A DNA stretch of 64,000 nt from Echinococcus granulosus (taxonomy: Eukaryota; Platyhelminthes; Cestoda; Cyclophyllidea; Taeniidae), in the NCBI RefSeq assembly GCF_000524195.1, contig NW_020170443.1, positions 84,535-148,534 on the forward strand, read 5' to 3'. This document shows, one piece after another, positions 12,751-23,900 of this stretch. Below the pieces are notes generated by a model. It worked only from the letters and a program-made list of their open reading frames with translations. It searched no databases and was not told the DNA's origin. The translations under genes were made by a program, and so were the position numbers. Each line of letters opens with the position of its first letter. The first letter of the stretch is position 1.

Positions 12751-14322
12751 TGTCTTAGAATTTCGATGAGCAAAATAAGTTTCCGGAATATATATCGGGA
12801 GAAAAATTCGGTCAGTTAAAGTCCTTCTTTCTATCCACGGCAGCTTTTAAAAGTGTTCATTTTATAACAGTTTTACGAAATTATCAAGAAGTCTGTCACC
12901 ATCCATGGCAGTACTTTGAAGCATGATATTCTTCCTTAAACCAATGCCCAGGGCCGGAAACGCCATAAAAAATGTCAAAGCTATCGCGTAGTAAAGGTAG
13001 GTGCATTCAGTTTATATGTAGTTTACGTCAACTTGGACCTGCTTTTCTAAAATGCAGATATTGCGTTCACAGAGATAGCTAACCCCCCAAGTTGACCTCG
13101 TTTTTTTGCATTCCTAGAGGCTACTCAAAATGCTATTTCGATGGCAACGAAAAACACTAACATTATAAGTGAAAAGAGCACATTCATTACTTAAAAGGAA
13201 ATTAACATGGCATCGAAGTGGACCGGTTGGGTAAATTACACACCCACAGGGTGGTGGCAGAGACCCCAGTGAGGGTTACAGTTTACGAGCCGGTGAAGAC
13301 GAGGGCGAGTGCTTCTGCAGAGCTAGAACTGTCCGCATCAGCAGCCATGTGGGAAGTCAGAGCTGAGTACCGAATGGTCGTAACAGCGGCGATAACAACG
13401 CATACAATAGTCTCAAGCTACTAACTTCTAAATTAGTAGTGTATGTGTACTGAAATATCAAATTGACAAAAAGTCCAAAGGAATCGTGTAACTTGGACAT
13501 TATAATAGCTTGACCCTTAAGAGCAAGATATAAAACCCATTAAATTAGTATCTCTACGGTAGAATGGGTGGTCTCGTTGACGACCTTGAACTTTTCCATA
13601 GGTCACGTTAGGTCGATGAACACATTGACCACGAGGAGAGAACCTAAGCTTGGTGTTCAGGAAACCGCCAAAGATGGCTCTTCTACCTTATAACATGCAA
13701 GATTAAGGCAGAAACATAATATTATCCAGCTCTCGCCTCACCATCGTCAACCTCGAATCATACGAACAGATGGTGCTCATGACCTCCGTGCTCTTAAAGT
13801 GCCAAACGTCTAGGACATCAATTTCACAGTAGCTACCACTTTCTCCCGAAGCTCCTGTAGATATTCGTTCGAGAGATGCCAGCTGAGACGAAGTTGATCT
13901 CTTGATGACTCGATGACTCAGCCACTGATCTCTTCCATCAACTTCTGACCTCCCATGTGGCTTAATTGTTCATGAAGGTCACTTATCCGTGTCAGGTACT
14001 ACTGACCGATCATGACCTCCAAAGTCCACTGAGTAGACACGGCCCATTGTTCATTAGGAGTCTAAGTCGGCAATATTTGCATGCTCGAATCTAAACTGTC
14101 CAATCCGTGGATACCCTGGAATCTAGCTGACATCGTCCATGCGACACCCGATCCGTCTGTCGTCGTCAGCAGTACCTTCGACGACTACTTCACCTCTCCC
14201 CTTAACGAAAGAAATAAGAAGCAAGATATTGTTGTCAAAGCAATAATGAAAGATTGTAGTGATTACGGTCAAGGCTACAGCATACATAGCTTCCAATTCC
14301 TCATCTCACAAGTCGACAGCAA
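12751..14322. other. intergenic spacer downstream of TRMT10A
   Basis: No supported gene. The plus-strand frames at 13218-13424 and 14081-14377 have no recognisable motif. The second overlaps the last TRMT10A exon on the other strand and is best read as chance. No AATAAA was found just beyond the TRMT10A stop codon on the minus strand. Confidence 0.4.
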
Positions 14323-16984
14323 CTATTGGTTGCATTTTCGCGGAGGAAGTGCAGCCCGCAGTGCATCATGCCATTGAGGATGAGCACCGGAGAGGACGAA
14401 GGCGAGAGCTTGAAAGACGTGCAGGAGAGCAAGCACCCGCCGACCCTCCACTTCCACACCCGCCCGTTCCAGTGGCAGTCGTGCTGTCCGGTGACCACGC
14501 TGCAATGCCTTTTCAACCAAGTGGTACACCTTCATCACTCCCTGAATGCGCTTCTCGCCACTTATTGTGTCACATATACTACCGCATGTCTGTGCACATC
14601 GCCCATTCCTTCTAATTGTTGAAGTCTACATCCTTTGCACAGCAGGAGAAGTAGCTCAATGGCCTTCATTTAAACTGGAGTCGAGACAATATCGAAGCCC
14701 ATCAAATGGCACGAGATGACAAAATGGTAAACTCACCTGCTGATAGCAGAGGCCTTGATGATGATTATGATCCACAAGGCCACCGATTACGTAGACGTCG
14801 TCGGAGGTGAAAACGGGGACGGTTGAGTCGGTAGTACCACAACCATTGTCAGTGGTGGTAGCCACAGCACCGTCGGGTGGAGCAGTAGCACTAGCATCGG
14901 ACACAAAAGTGTCCGGCAACTCGTAGCTTGATTCCGCGCAAAGGTAGACAATCGAAGAGGCAGGAAACAGTTCTCTGTAGTCCTCCTTTATCAAAAACAA
15001 TGGAGAAAAGTAGTACGCCTCATCGCAATTTGGCTAAATGGTCAGATTTCTGTGCACAAAACTGCATGACTGGGATTGGATGTATTTCCAGAGTTTCCAT
15101 TACCGTTAAGGGAGATATCTGAGCCCACTTATCGCCATGGAGGCACAAAACTTTCTATTGCCCTCCCACGACAACCATCCAATCATCTTAAAGCAAAGTG
15201 GAATCGAAAAAGGAAATGGTGCAACTAAAGTTTAAAAATAAAATATGATTGGTGATAAGGGGAATTACAAATGGTACCATTTTCAAATGAACGTCCCAGT
15301 TTTGGGCATCGACCTTATGCAGTCTGGCCAGCGTGCTCTGCTCCATCGGTTCACGCGGCTCCGTGGACTGCTCTATCCCTTCCTCGGCCTTGAATGCGCT
15401 CCCAAGACCGGTGATGTAGAGTTGCACCGGCGCTGGAAGGCGGCGATTTGTTGAGTAACAATTTGATATCTGAAGAAGGCTGAATTGTCTCTACTGACTG
15501 ACTTGTGGAAATCTAGTCAACTCTTACTCACGGTACTTCAGTAGCTAGCAAACAAGAAGGAAGGAGCTCACCTGATGTGCTAGTTTGCAGGTATCTTTGA
15601 AGGACATGAGGTGATCGTAAGCGCAGTCCAACACAACGCACGTCCTACACTTCGACTCAGCCATAGAGACTCGAGGTGGTGGTGGTGGTGGTGGTGGAGC
15701 TCTTAGCGGAGCGTCTCCAACTGCCGCCACCGCCGACGCAGCCACTGCATCACGTCGCTCCCGTCTCCTCATCTTCATCGCCTTCCTTCTGCCACGTCGT
15801 TCCTGAACGCAAAAGTCAAACCACCGACGTCATCAGCGTCAACACCGCTTCTCTTCCCTACGCGCTGCAAGATCCCACACATGCTCATACTGGAATTACT
15901 TTAATATCCAAGCAGCCTTCACTACTATCTGTCTAGAAGATTTACGATTCAAGACGCCCCGCATCGCTGTACCAAAGTTATTTATAGAAATTTATGACCA
16001 ATAGCCATTACCTGATAATTTACCAAAAAAAATTATCGATATGGAGGAAGAAATAATGTTGTTTCTAATCAACCAAGTCATCACAGCCACCAGGAGAAGC
16101 ACATTACCACACACACACACACACATCTGCCTACCTCCTTTCGCTGGATGTATCGCTCTTGTTTTGAGAGTTTCCGCCTCTTTGGCGGTGGTTCAACATC
16201 TCCATTAGAGTTGGTTTCGACTGCTTTCGACAAAGGTGATTTCACCGGCTTGAAAAAAAAGAGAAGTGGGAAAAAGTCCCCTTTTTGCAGTTGTCGGTTC
16301 AAGTAAATGCGCATGCGGGGTGAGTAAAGAGACAGCTGACCCACGCATGTTGGTAAACTAGTAGACCGCATGAGGCATCTGGCCAAAAAAAGAACCTTGA
16401 GAAGCACAAGTAGTAAACACAGTTAGAAGTAGTTCAGCTGAAAAGACTGCAAGATATCCTGTATCACGACAATGGCAGTTAACGATGAACATTCTTCGCA
16501 TTGGCACAACCGACGGGTGACAGCCTCCTACCGCCAGTCTAACCAGTCCAGAGATCAATCTCAAATATCTGCTCCGCACTTCACCCAATTCCTCGCAGTC
16601 GAAATCCAGCGCTACGAGGTTGGAAAACTGGACCTCTAAACAATACTATCGTTTGCAGGACAAATCAGTCCAATTCGAATGGTTTACTAGAAAACAAGTA
16701 AATGACATTCGACTTCTCCATCCTAGTCCCACCTCCAGTCTTCCACATGAGTGGCTCATTTTTCGAGGAAAAGAAACCAGTCCTAAATGCTTACATTTAT
16801 CAGTCGTTGAAGGATCAAGAGGTCAGTCTTCTAAGGAGAGTTGCGACTGGTAGATCACAGAAAATGAAGTTTGGAAGGAAAACGACATGGAACGAGAAGC
16901 ACTCACTTTCTCCAACTCCTTTATCTCGTCTGAAAAGGTACCACTGGGTGGAGCTTCATCAGCAACCTCTGTCTGCTCATCCAT
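14323..16984 (-). CDS. TRMT10A: tRNA (guanine(9)-N1)-methyltransferase, TRMT10A/Trm10 family
   Basis: Six minus-strand exons (16984-16907, 16248-16135, 15781-15572, 15469-15278, 14985-14737, 14508-14323) join in frame to 342 residues, close to human TRMT10A. All junctions are phase 0. The family uses SAM to methylate N1 of purine 9 in tRNAs through a SPOUT-fold domain. Visible hallmarks are a basic N-terminal region (PPPKRRKLSKQERY), the domain start VVLDCAYDHLM (113-123), PVQLYITGLG, the SPOUT motif YVIGGLVDHNHHQG with its conserved Asp (263-276), and a C-terminal RRVLALLHVF segment that corresponds to the family's RKVLAVNHVF. Odd features are a run of eight prolines (93-100) encoded by a GGT/ACC trinucleotide repeat, and an acidic, Ala/Thr-rich insertion (about 225-255) before the SPOUT motif. 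The acceptor used for exon 3 (15781) was chosen to keep phase. Other AGs nearby do not. The gene lies 128 bp downstream of NSUN5 on the same strand. Confidence 0.92.
15675..15697 (+). repeat. GGT trinucleotide microsatellite inside TRMT10A exon 3
   Basis: This perfect GGT run on the plus strand reads as proline codons on the minus strand and encodes the polyproline stretch of TRMT10A. Such tracts can change length without breaking the frame. Confidence 0.8.
16108..16125. repeat. CA dinucleotide microsatellite in a TRMT10A intron
   Basis: Nine CA units lie about ten bases from the 5' splice site of TRMT10A intron 2 (minus-strand donor at 16134-16133). The tract is short and no function is evident. 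Confidence 0.7.
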
Positions 16985-17112
16985 CTGAAAGAAGCCGATT
17001 TTAAATGGACGCTAAGGTCAGCAGTCATAAGGCACACCGCAAATAATTAAAAAGTAAGCGCAAGGGTCACCAATCTGTATATTTACAAGCAGATAAACTG
17101 GGATGATGCTAC
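16985..17112 (-). promoter_or_regulatory. NSUN5-TRMT10A intercistronic region with a candidate trans-splice acceptor
   Basis: Only 128 bases separate the NSUN5 stop codon from the TRMT10A start codon. On the minus strand the spacer ends in a pyrimidine-rich tract and CAG (CGGCTTCTTTCAG) placed directly before ATG, which is an ideal 3' splice site. No AATAAA was seen in between. In trans-splicing flatworms this layout is typical of a downstream cistron that receives a spliced leader. A cis-spliced 5' exon further upstream is the alternative. Confidence 0.5.
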
Positions 17113-20100
17113 TCATTTTCGGCGCTTAAAGCAGGCCACAAAGAAGCCGATAGTGAGGTCATTTTCAGCCGACGATCGCAAACACCTTGCCATCATTTTT
17201 GCGGCATCTTTGTTATCATCTTCAACGAAACCTCGTGACTTCCATGGAGCTAATGGGGTGAAAAGGTTGGGCACCGCCAAAGCCTTTTCCCCCATTCCCT
17301 TTGTCCCTTTGTCCTTGCTTTTATTCCAGATAGGCACCAGCTCAAAATCCGCCGCTGCACCAGATTCAAGTAGTTCACGAACCACTGCCTCATTTTCCTG
17401 AAAACAAGAAGCAGCAAACTGACAAGCAACTTCACCACTAACAGAAGCGGCAGTTCATAGCAGATTAGTGTCCTTAAAGGTGGCTTGCGAGCTAGAATGT
17501 ATCTAACAGTATACACGGGAAAGCGACTATTAACGAAATTTAGAGGGTGCATAACAAAGGAGAAAATGCCACACGACTTCACTTGTTGGTAGACCGAGCA
17601 AGTTGAGTAGACGACCACCTCAACGGAGGGAAAGGAGAGAGCGTGCCGAAGAATTTTGGCCTGGAGGTTGGCCAATCGCTCGACACGCTCCACCTTGTCC
17701 TCTTGCCCCTGGGCCGCCAGCTCTGGCCGCTTGCAACGCAGACCCGAGGCTGAACACGTAGGATCCACAAGAATTGCTGTGACATCTGCAAACTCTGCCT
17801 CATTCAGTGGATCGATGGTGAGGAAATCTCGCAAGAAGGCTTCACAAATGACTCCGTTGAAAGCTTTTCTGCCGACTTTCCTGTTCTCTATAACACCATT
17901 CACCTTCAAGACACCATCGTGCATTCGACGGAGATTATCACAAAGCTGATGGAATCTGAAAGTCCAAAAAAGACAGGTTAGATTTAACTTCCAGCGTTAC
18001 TTAAATAATCACTCATGAAATTTGTCAATGATTGTTCATAATATTCAGATTCTAATTAATAAAAATAATTCCACAAACTTCGACTAGTGACCATTATCAG
18101 TTTGTCACCTACGCGGGAGAGCTGCTGGTGAAAACGCGACCATGTCTAATGAATTTACTACCCCAAAGGTAGCAGACGTTGTGAAGCAAATCAGCACGAA
18201 GGTGGACGACAAGGTCGAGGAACAAATAATTATTGGGAGAATGAACAAGAAAAACAAGACGGCCTTCCTGAAGTAAGTCTCCGAAAAATCGCTTACATCC
18301 ATTGTATACTGGATGTTCATATCAAACGCAGACTTTTGTTTTACACGCATTAAATGGAGCTTAAATGTGGAGGTACTACATGCAGAAGTGTCAGGTGTGC
18401 TCTAACACCCACTGATAGTTGTCACTTATGTCACGTTGAGCGAGGCGGCAGGCAACAGTAGATGAGTACGCATGAAAGTGTGTAGAGATGAAGACAGTTT
18501 CTCATGAATAAAGATATGGAATGCACAAGTGACTTCAGATACTGCGGTACGATGATAGGACGCTCGGCTGCAGTAAAACATTAAAATATTGTAAAGAAAC
18601 CAAAGACGTCCTGTAAGCATTCAGTGTATGGAACGCCTGCCTGATTCCGAACGCAGGATCGACGCATAGCCTGCGGTGAAATTGAACGAGACAAATCCGC
18701 CAGTAGAGACAATGGACATATTCACTAGAGAAAATCCGCCATCTCGGAATGTTGGTTCACTGAGTATCAAGACATTTACCAACTTTTAACAATAGGAGAG
18801 CTAAAAGCTGCTCCAGGTTAGAGAAGTGGCCTAACAAGGAAAGCTAGTACTTTCTGGATCACATTCTTAAAAGTGATCAAATGTGGCTACTTCATTTCAC
18901 TTGGGAATCAAGATTAGCATTAAAACAATGAAAAATTGTAGCGAAGTGAAGAAGGTTGCGTGAGGTGGTTCGACTGTATCAATAGGTTTCTGTGTTTCCA
19001 AGTTCTCTAGGCTTTAAATACTAAAAAGTGCGAGAATTCAGCCAAAGATTGTTGAAAAAGACATGTAATATCTACTTCACTAAATTTTAACTTCTACTTT
19101 TGCACCAAAAGTCTTCATATGACTTGAGAAATAACAATACTTCTACCGATAACAAGTAACTACACCAGACAACTACCTACCTTCTTTTATCGCGATCGAA
19201 GGCCATAAGGCAACTCTTTTGAGACAGCTGTTTAAGACCGGACAAAATGAGAGTAGTTTTGTTGCCGGGGGCAGCGCAAGCATCCAATATTTTAAGGGGC
19301 TGAGATCTGGGTAATTCAAGGACGTCCAGAAGAATTAGGGATGGCACACAGCTTGCCTGAAAAATAACACCGGAGACTTAAGTAAGAAGGAGTTCCCATT
19401 ACCTTATCCTGGATGACAGCCATGTCAGAGGTGATTACTGGCGATAGGTGCAAATCCGTGCCAGGAGGGATAAGTAGAATAAGGTTCGGAAAGTGATAAT
19501 CTCTCACAAATTCATGCTTTTTAAGATTCCGCACTAGTTTGATGTATCTGAATGAGGTAGTCAGACAAGAAGCGGGCGCACTTCTTGTAGGAAGTTTTTG
19601 CTCGGTCGTAGAAAACCTGACTGTACCTACCATCACCCGAAGAACCCAATGCTTCTATGACCTTATCTATCGATTCGATGGCACGTAAAAACAGAGGAAC
19701 TCGCAGGATGGAATCTCCCCCTGGTCCCACTAAGTAAGGGTCAATCATAAACAGCAATGGATAACTAACCAGTCTTTGCTCGACTTCTTATTAGTCTACG
19801 GAGATTAGAGGCAATCTTACCAGATGGGATGTATTTTCTGAGGATTCTTAAAGCATCGCATCGTCGCCCAAACGACCTACGCGGACAGCAGAGGTCGAAT
19901 GAGACCACAGTCAAGAGGCACGTAGTGCAGGCTGATAAAGTAGAACAAGCAATGTGCGAGTAGTGACCCTCCAAAACACCCAATTCTGTCAACACATTAA
20001 CAATGATTGACTGTAAGCCCAAAGATTTAGCCACTAGAGCATAGATAGCCTTATTTTTCTGAAAAGCAGCATTAAAGAGGGTATTTTCAAAGTACTGGTC

Positions 20101-20200
20101 CATCCTGATTATAAAAGGCACTTTTGAGACTTGTTGTCCTGGAAGAAACAACGCACAAAAGCCGAGCCGCGTCGTGGTAAAGATGGGACGCCCCCACCAT
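17113..20200 (-). CDS. NSUN5: 28S rRNA (cytosine-C5)-methyltransferase, NSUN5/Rcm1 family
   Basis: Seven minus-strand exons (20200-20096, 20058-19770, 19729-19627, 19547-19403, 19356-19181, 17955-17583, 17397-17113) join in phase to 491 residues. The human protein has about 430. The family methylates one cytosine of the large-subunit rRNA, using SAM. Motif I, ILDACAAPGNKTT (236-248), binds SAM. Motif IV, LVDPTCSASGL (335-345, Cys340), and motif VI, YSTCSVYQQENE (389-400, Cys392), supply the two conserved cysteines. Both are intact. The N-terminus resembles the family's, with the segment KNKAIYAL corresponding to VKQLYAL. Two introns are tiny, 37 bases (20095-20059) and 40 bases (19769-19730). 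Within exon 2 the stretch CSTLSACTTC to DLCCPRR aligns poorly with the family and could hide another small in-frame intron. The start at 20200 gives an N-terminus like that of the family. An in-frame Met at 20290 exists but looks like 5' UTR. Confidence 0.9.
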
Positions 20201-20928
20201 GCGTCTAAGCGGAGAGTCCAGGTAGTCTGGCAGAGGGCTACCTCGTGCAGGTACGTTGAACCAATCATCAATTGAATGATTCCGCATCATTTTATTTCTT
20301 TAATGAAAACGTGTATCAGATGGTTTTAAGAACCGAAATAGGCAGGAAGCTAATTGCTTCATTTGTAAAGAATGAAGAATTTGCCAGCAATTGTTAAAAA
20401 CTGACATTCAAATCGATATAGAAAGAATGCTTAATAGCGCAAGTTTTCAGCGGAAAATAAACAATTTTACTGCTGTTGACAAAAAAATCTTTTAAATAAC
20501 TAAAGTAGATTTACCTTGGCAGCTAACTAGGGCGTAAAACAAGTTCGAGCAACTCAAAATTTACGCCGAGCAAATATGAATTTGCCAAAGCATTTTGTGT
20601 GAAGTTTTTACCAAGAGACATAAAAAATGTCTGTCACAATGTCAAGAAAGTGTTGCACAATGGCAACTCATTGATATGCAAAGCCAACTACAAGCTAAGT
20701 CCAAAACTTCGTTTTAAGGGCTAGCCTTTTACCAACTCAAGTGTCGCATTGCTAGCAATAAACACATTGACTTGTGTAAAGCAGGCATCTTTCCGATTAA
20801 AAGGCCAAATTTTCGCATTAATTTATTTGTTTTAGTATATCACCTAATTTGATGTGCATTGCATGTCACTTGCGCTGGTTAGCGTATTGCCTGCTTTCCG
20901 TGTGGTGATTCAGTTTTATTGTCGAGCT
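20201..20928. promoter_or_regulatory. shared upstream region of NSUN5 and ThrRS (divergent)
   Basis: This 728-base AT-rich spacer separates the start codons of NSUN5 (minus) and ThrRS (plus), so the promoters of both must lie in or near it. No TATA box could be assigned with confidence. The head-to-head layout would allow coordinated expression of the two translation-related transcription units. Confidence 0.5.
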
Positions 20929-23900
20929 ATGGTACGTAGTCATTAATTTGAATATCTTTTTATTTTATTTAATTTCATTTGTTGCTGGGAGGAGTTAGTT
21001 CCCTTGTTCCATGTTTGCGGTAATTGCACCTATGGGGGTCTGTCAATATTTTGTGGAATTTAGGCTTCCGGTGTGTGTGGACTTTCTCAAGTCATTTCTG
21101 AGGTTTCATCTCCTCCTCCACCTGAATTTATCGCCCATCGTGAACGTCTATGGCAAAAGCTGAAGAAGGAGTATAAACAATTTGTTGCCTCACAGCCCCG
21201 TTTACCAATCGAAATCACCCTGCGTGACGGATCCACGATACCGGGCAAGGCTTGGGAAACTCGTCCCATTGACATTGCTAGGAACTTGGAGTATGTATTT
21301 CCGCTTGGATTTGAGGGCTGTTCTTTCCATCCGAGCTTATTGTCTACTCTCATTTAGTAAGAGCACAGCTGATAAACTCGTCATCTCGAAGGTTAACGGG
21401 AAGCTGTGGGATCTTGAACGACCGCTTGAAGGAAACTCAACAATTGAGTTTTTGGACTTTGATGACAAGGATGGTATGTCCATTCACCTGTTTCAGAGTT
21501 GATTTTGTACTTTGCTTTTGGAATTGTATGTCGACCTGGTTTACGTTTCACTATGTTCTAGGCCGGACTTTGTTCTAAATGACAGGATAATTCATGTGTA
21601 TTTACTATTGTGTAGTGTAGTCCTGCATCATTAGGTTCGTTTCCATGTTTTTTTTTGGGATTCGCATACAAATGCCGTTTTCACCCAGACCACTTTGTGG
21701 TAGAAGCGGCTGTTAATTTTCAAAAAGAACTACCAGATTGTTGATGGTGTTTTTTGCGACTTCCGGTCTCATGTGTTTCGATGACGCTCCAGGTCAGTAC
21801 GTGTTCTGGCACTCCTCGGCACACATAATGGGGGAGGCCATGGAGCGCCTTTACGGAGGTCACCTCTGCTACGGTCCACCCATTGAGGAGGGATTCTACT
21901 ACGACATGTGGATGGAGGGAAGGTGGGTATTTTCTATGTGGTTTTTCAAATTGCAGTTTCATTACCTATCATGCGGTAGAAAAATGCTGAACGTAGATTA
22001 CTGTCACTCCCATTAAACGATGCGGCACTCCTTAGTACATGTTTCCGTTTTTTTATTTATTAAAACGCACTACTTCATTAGATATTGTCTTAGTCACAAG
22101 TTTCTATTCAGTCAGTTGCCTTCAATTGCTGCTGGAAATTTGCTCCATTTTCTGATAAGGAAGGTATTTATTCACTTGAGTTCAATTGGTGTTATGTACC
22201 CCTCGCCTAGCCTTCAATCTTTCGTGCGATATTGACACGCCCATTTGATTGGTGTCATTTAGAACTCCTACGCGTTTGGTTAATTGAAATTATCATGTGG
22301 TGGAAATCATTGTGCAAATGCGCGATGTTTACTACTGCCAACTCCCAAAGGTTTGTCTCCAACGGCTCGATTGTACCGGATTACGAATTTACTCAAGTTG
22401 TCCCACGGCTGTCGTAATTGGAATTTCCCCAAAATCACAGATGCCATTGCTCCCAGGCGCTTGGCGCGGTGGTTAGAGGTGATATTTATACGACCATGGG
22501 TTGTTACTAATCCAAGACTATGTTCGAATCCTTAATGCTACTATTGGTGTCAGTTCTCGCACACTTTTTGGAGATCGTTTAATGTGTCTAGGATATTTGT
22601 CTACCTTTGACAAGGTTTCTGCCATCACTAGTCTTTGTCAACTGGAACCATGGGTTGGGCTTCTTTTAGTTCTTTAGTAATAAAATAGAGCAAGAAAACC
22701 GTCTTGAGGAAGTTTTATAATCTTTTGTCGTACCTCATCCATAAGTCAATTTCGGGTTCATACGACTATACGACAGAATTCCACCTATTGTTGAACAGCT
22801 TGACAAATGTGATTTCATCAAAACGAGACGCTTGGCATAAGTTTGCACCAAGTCTGTCAGCTAACCTATAACTCACTAATTGAATGCTTGGCCATGCGAC
22901 CCCAAGTGGAGCTTTGCGTTACATTCTCCTCTTCTACTTAAGGCAAGTTCATCCTGACGAATATCCGCAGCTCAATAAGCTCTGCAACTCCATCATCAAC
23001 GAGAAGCAGCCTTTTGAGCGTCTGCTTCTGTCGAAGGCGGATCTGCTCAAGATGTTTGACTACAACGAGTTTAAAGTGCGCCTTCTCAATGAGCGCGTCA
23101 CAGATCCTAAGACTACCGTCTACAAATGCGGTACACTCATTGATCTCTGTGTGGGTCCGCATGTTCGCCATACCGGTATGTTCTCTTACTTTTCCACCCT
23201 CGGAATGCATCGACACCTCATAGGCGTTTGGGTACATGGTCTCGGTCATACAACTTGAGTGTGCTACGCAACAGTGCTTTCTGAAAAGAAAGGTTTTATA
23301 TGCTCCAAAGTCTTGCTTGAGCAGTTTCAAATGGTTTTTGAGGTGTTCAACCTAACTGCAGAGCGGCAAGACTTGGGTAGACCGTTGGTGGGGTTTCTAC
23401 GTTGGTATTGGTGCTGCAATGAAGTACTTGAAATAATGCTGCTTTTAAGTAGACGTCTTGAGTCGCCTATATTAACCACAAAGTGTGGTAGTCAGCACTT
23501 AAACGGCATCTGTCTTGACAGTTATCCACAGGTGCTGTGCTATTGCGCAATGTCGTTTTTAAGAGGCGAATGGGGTATCATTTGGGATGTTTTTCACAAC
23601 CTTTTTTTAGACTTGCAATAGGAAATTCGTAAAATCAAAATCTAGCAGGTGATGAATGACACAGCAGTCGAATCACCAGTCATGCAACTTCTCCAGCTGT
23701 TTGTTTTCCCTACCTTACGTTAGGTTGCATAAAAGCAATCACCGTTACGAAAAGTAGCTCATCCTACTGGGAAGGTCGCGCTGACGCCGAGTCCCTTCAA
23801 CGAGTCTATGGTATCTCTTTCCCCTCCCAGCAGGCCATGAAGGACTGGAAACACCTCCAGGTATGCCACTAGTCCGGTTTTTTTGCATTGTTTATAGGCT

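Noticed and set aside
14081..14377. 98-codon plus-strand frame
   Set aside because: It overlaps the terminal TRMT10A exon on the opposite strand and shows no motif or start context.
20201..20290. NSUN5 N-terminal extension starting at 20290
   Set aside because: The frame is open, but family members start close to the position corresponding to 20200, and the extra text (DDWFNVPARGSPLPDY) is not family-like.
22455..22535. Functional tRNA gene
   Set aside because: The A and B boxes are good, but the acceptor and T stems do not pair. Kept only as a SINE-like remnant.
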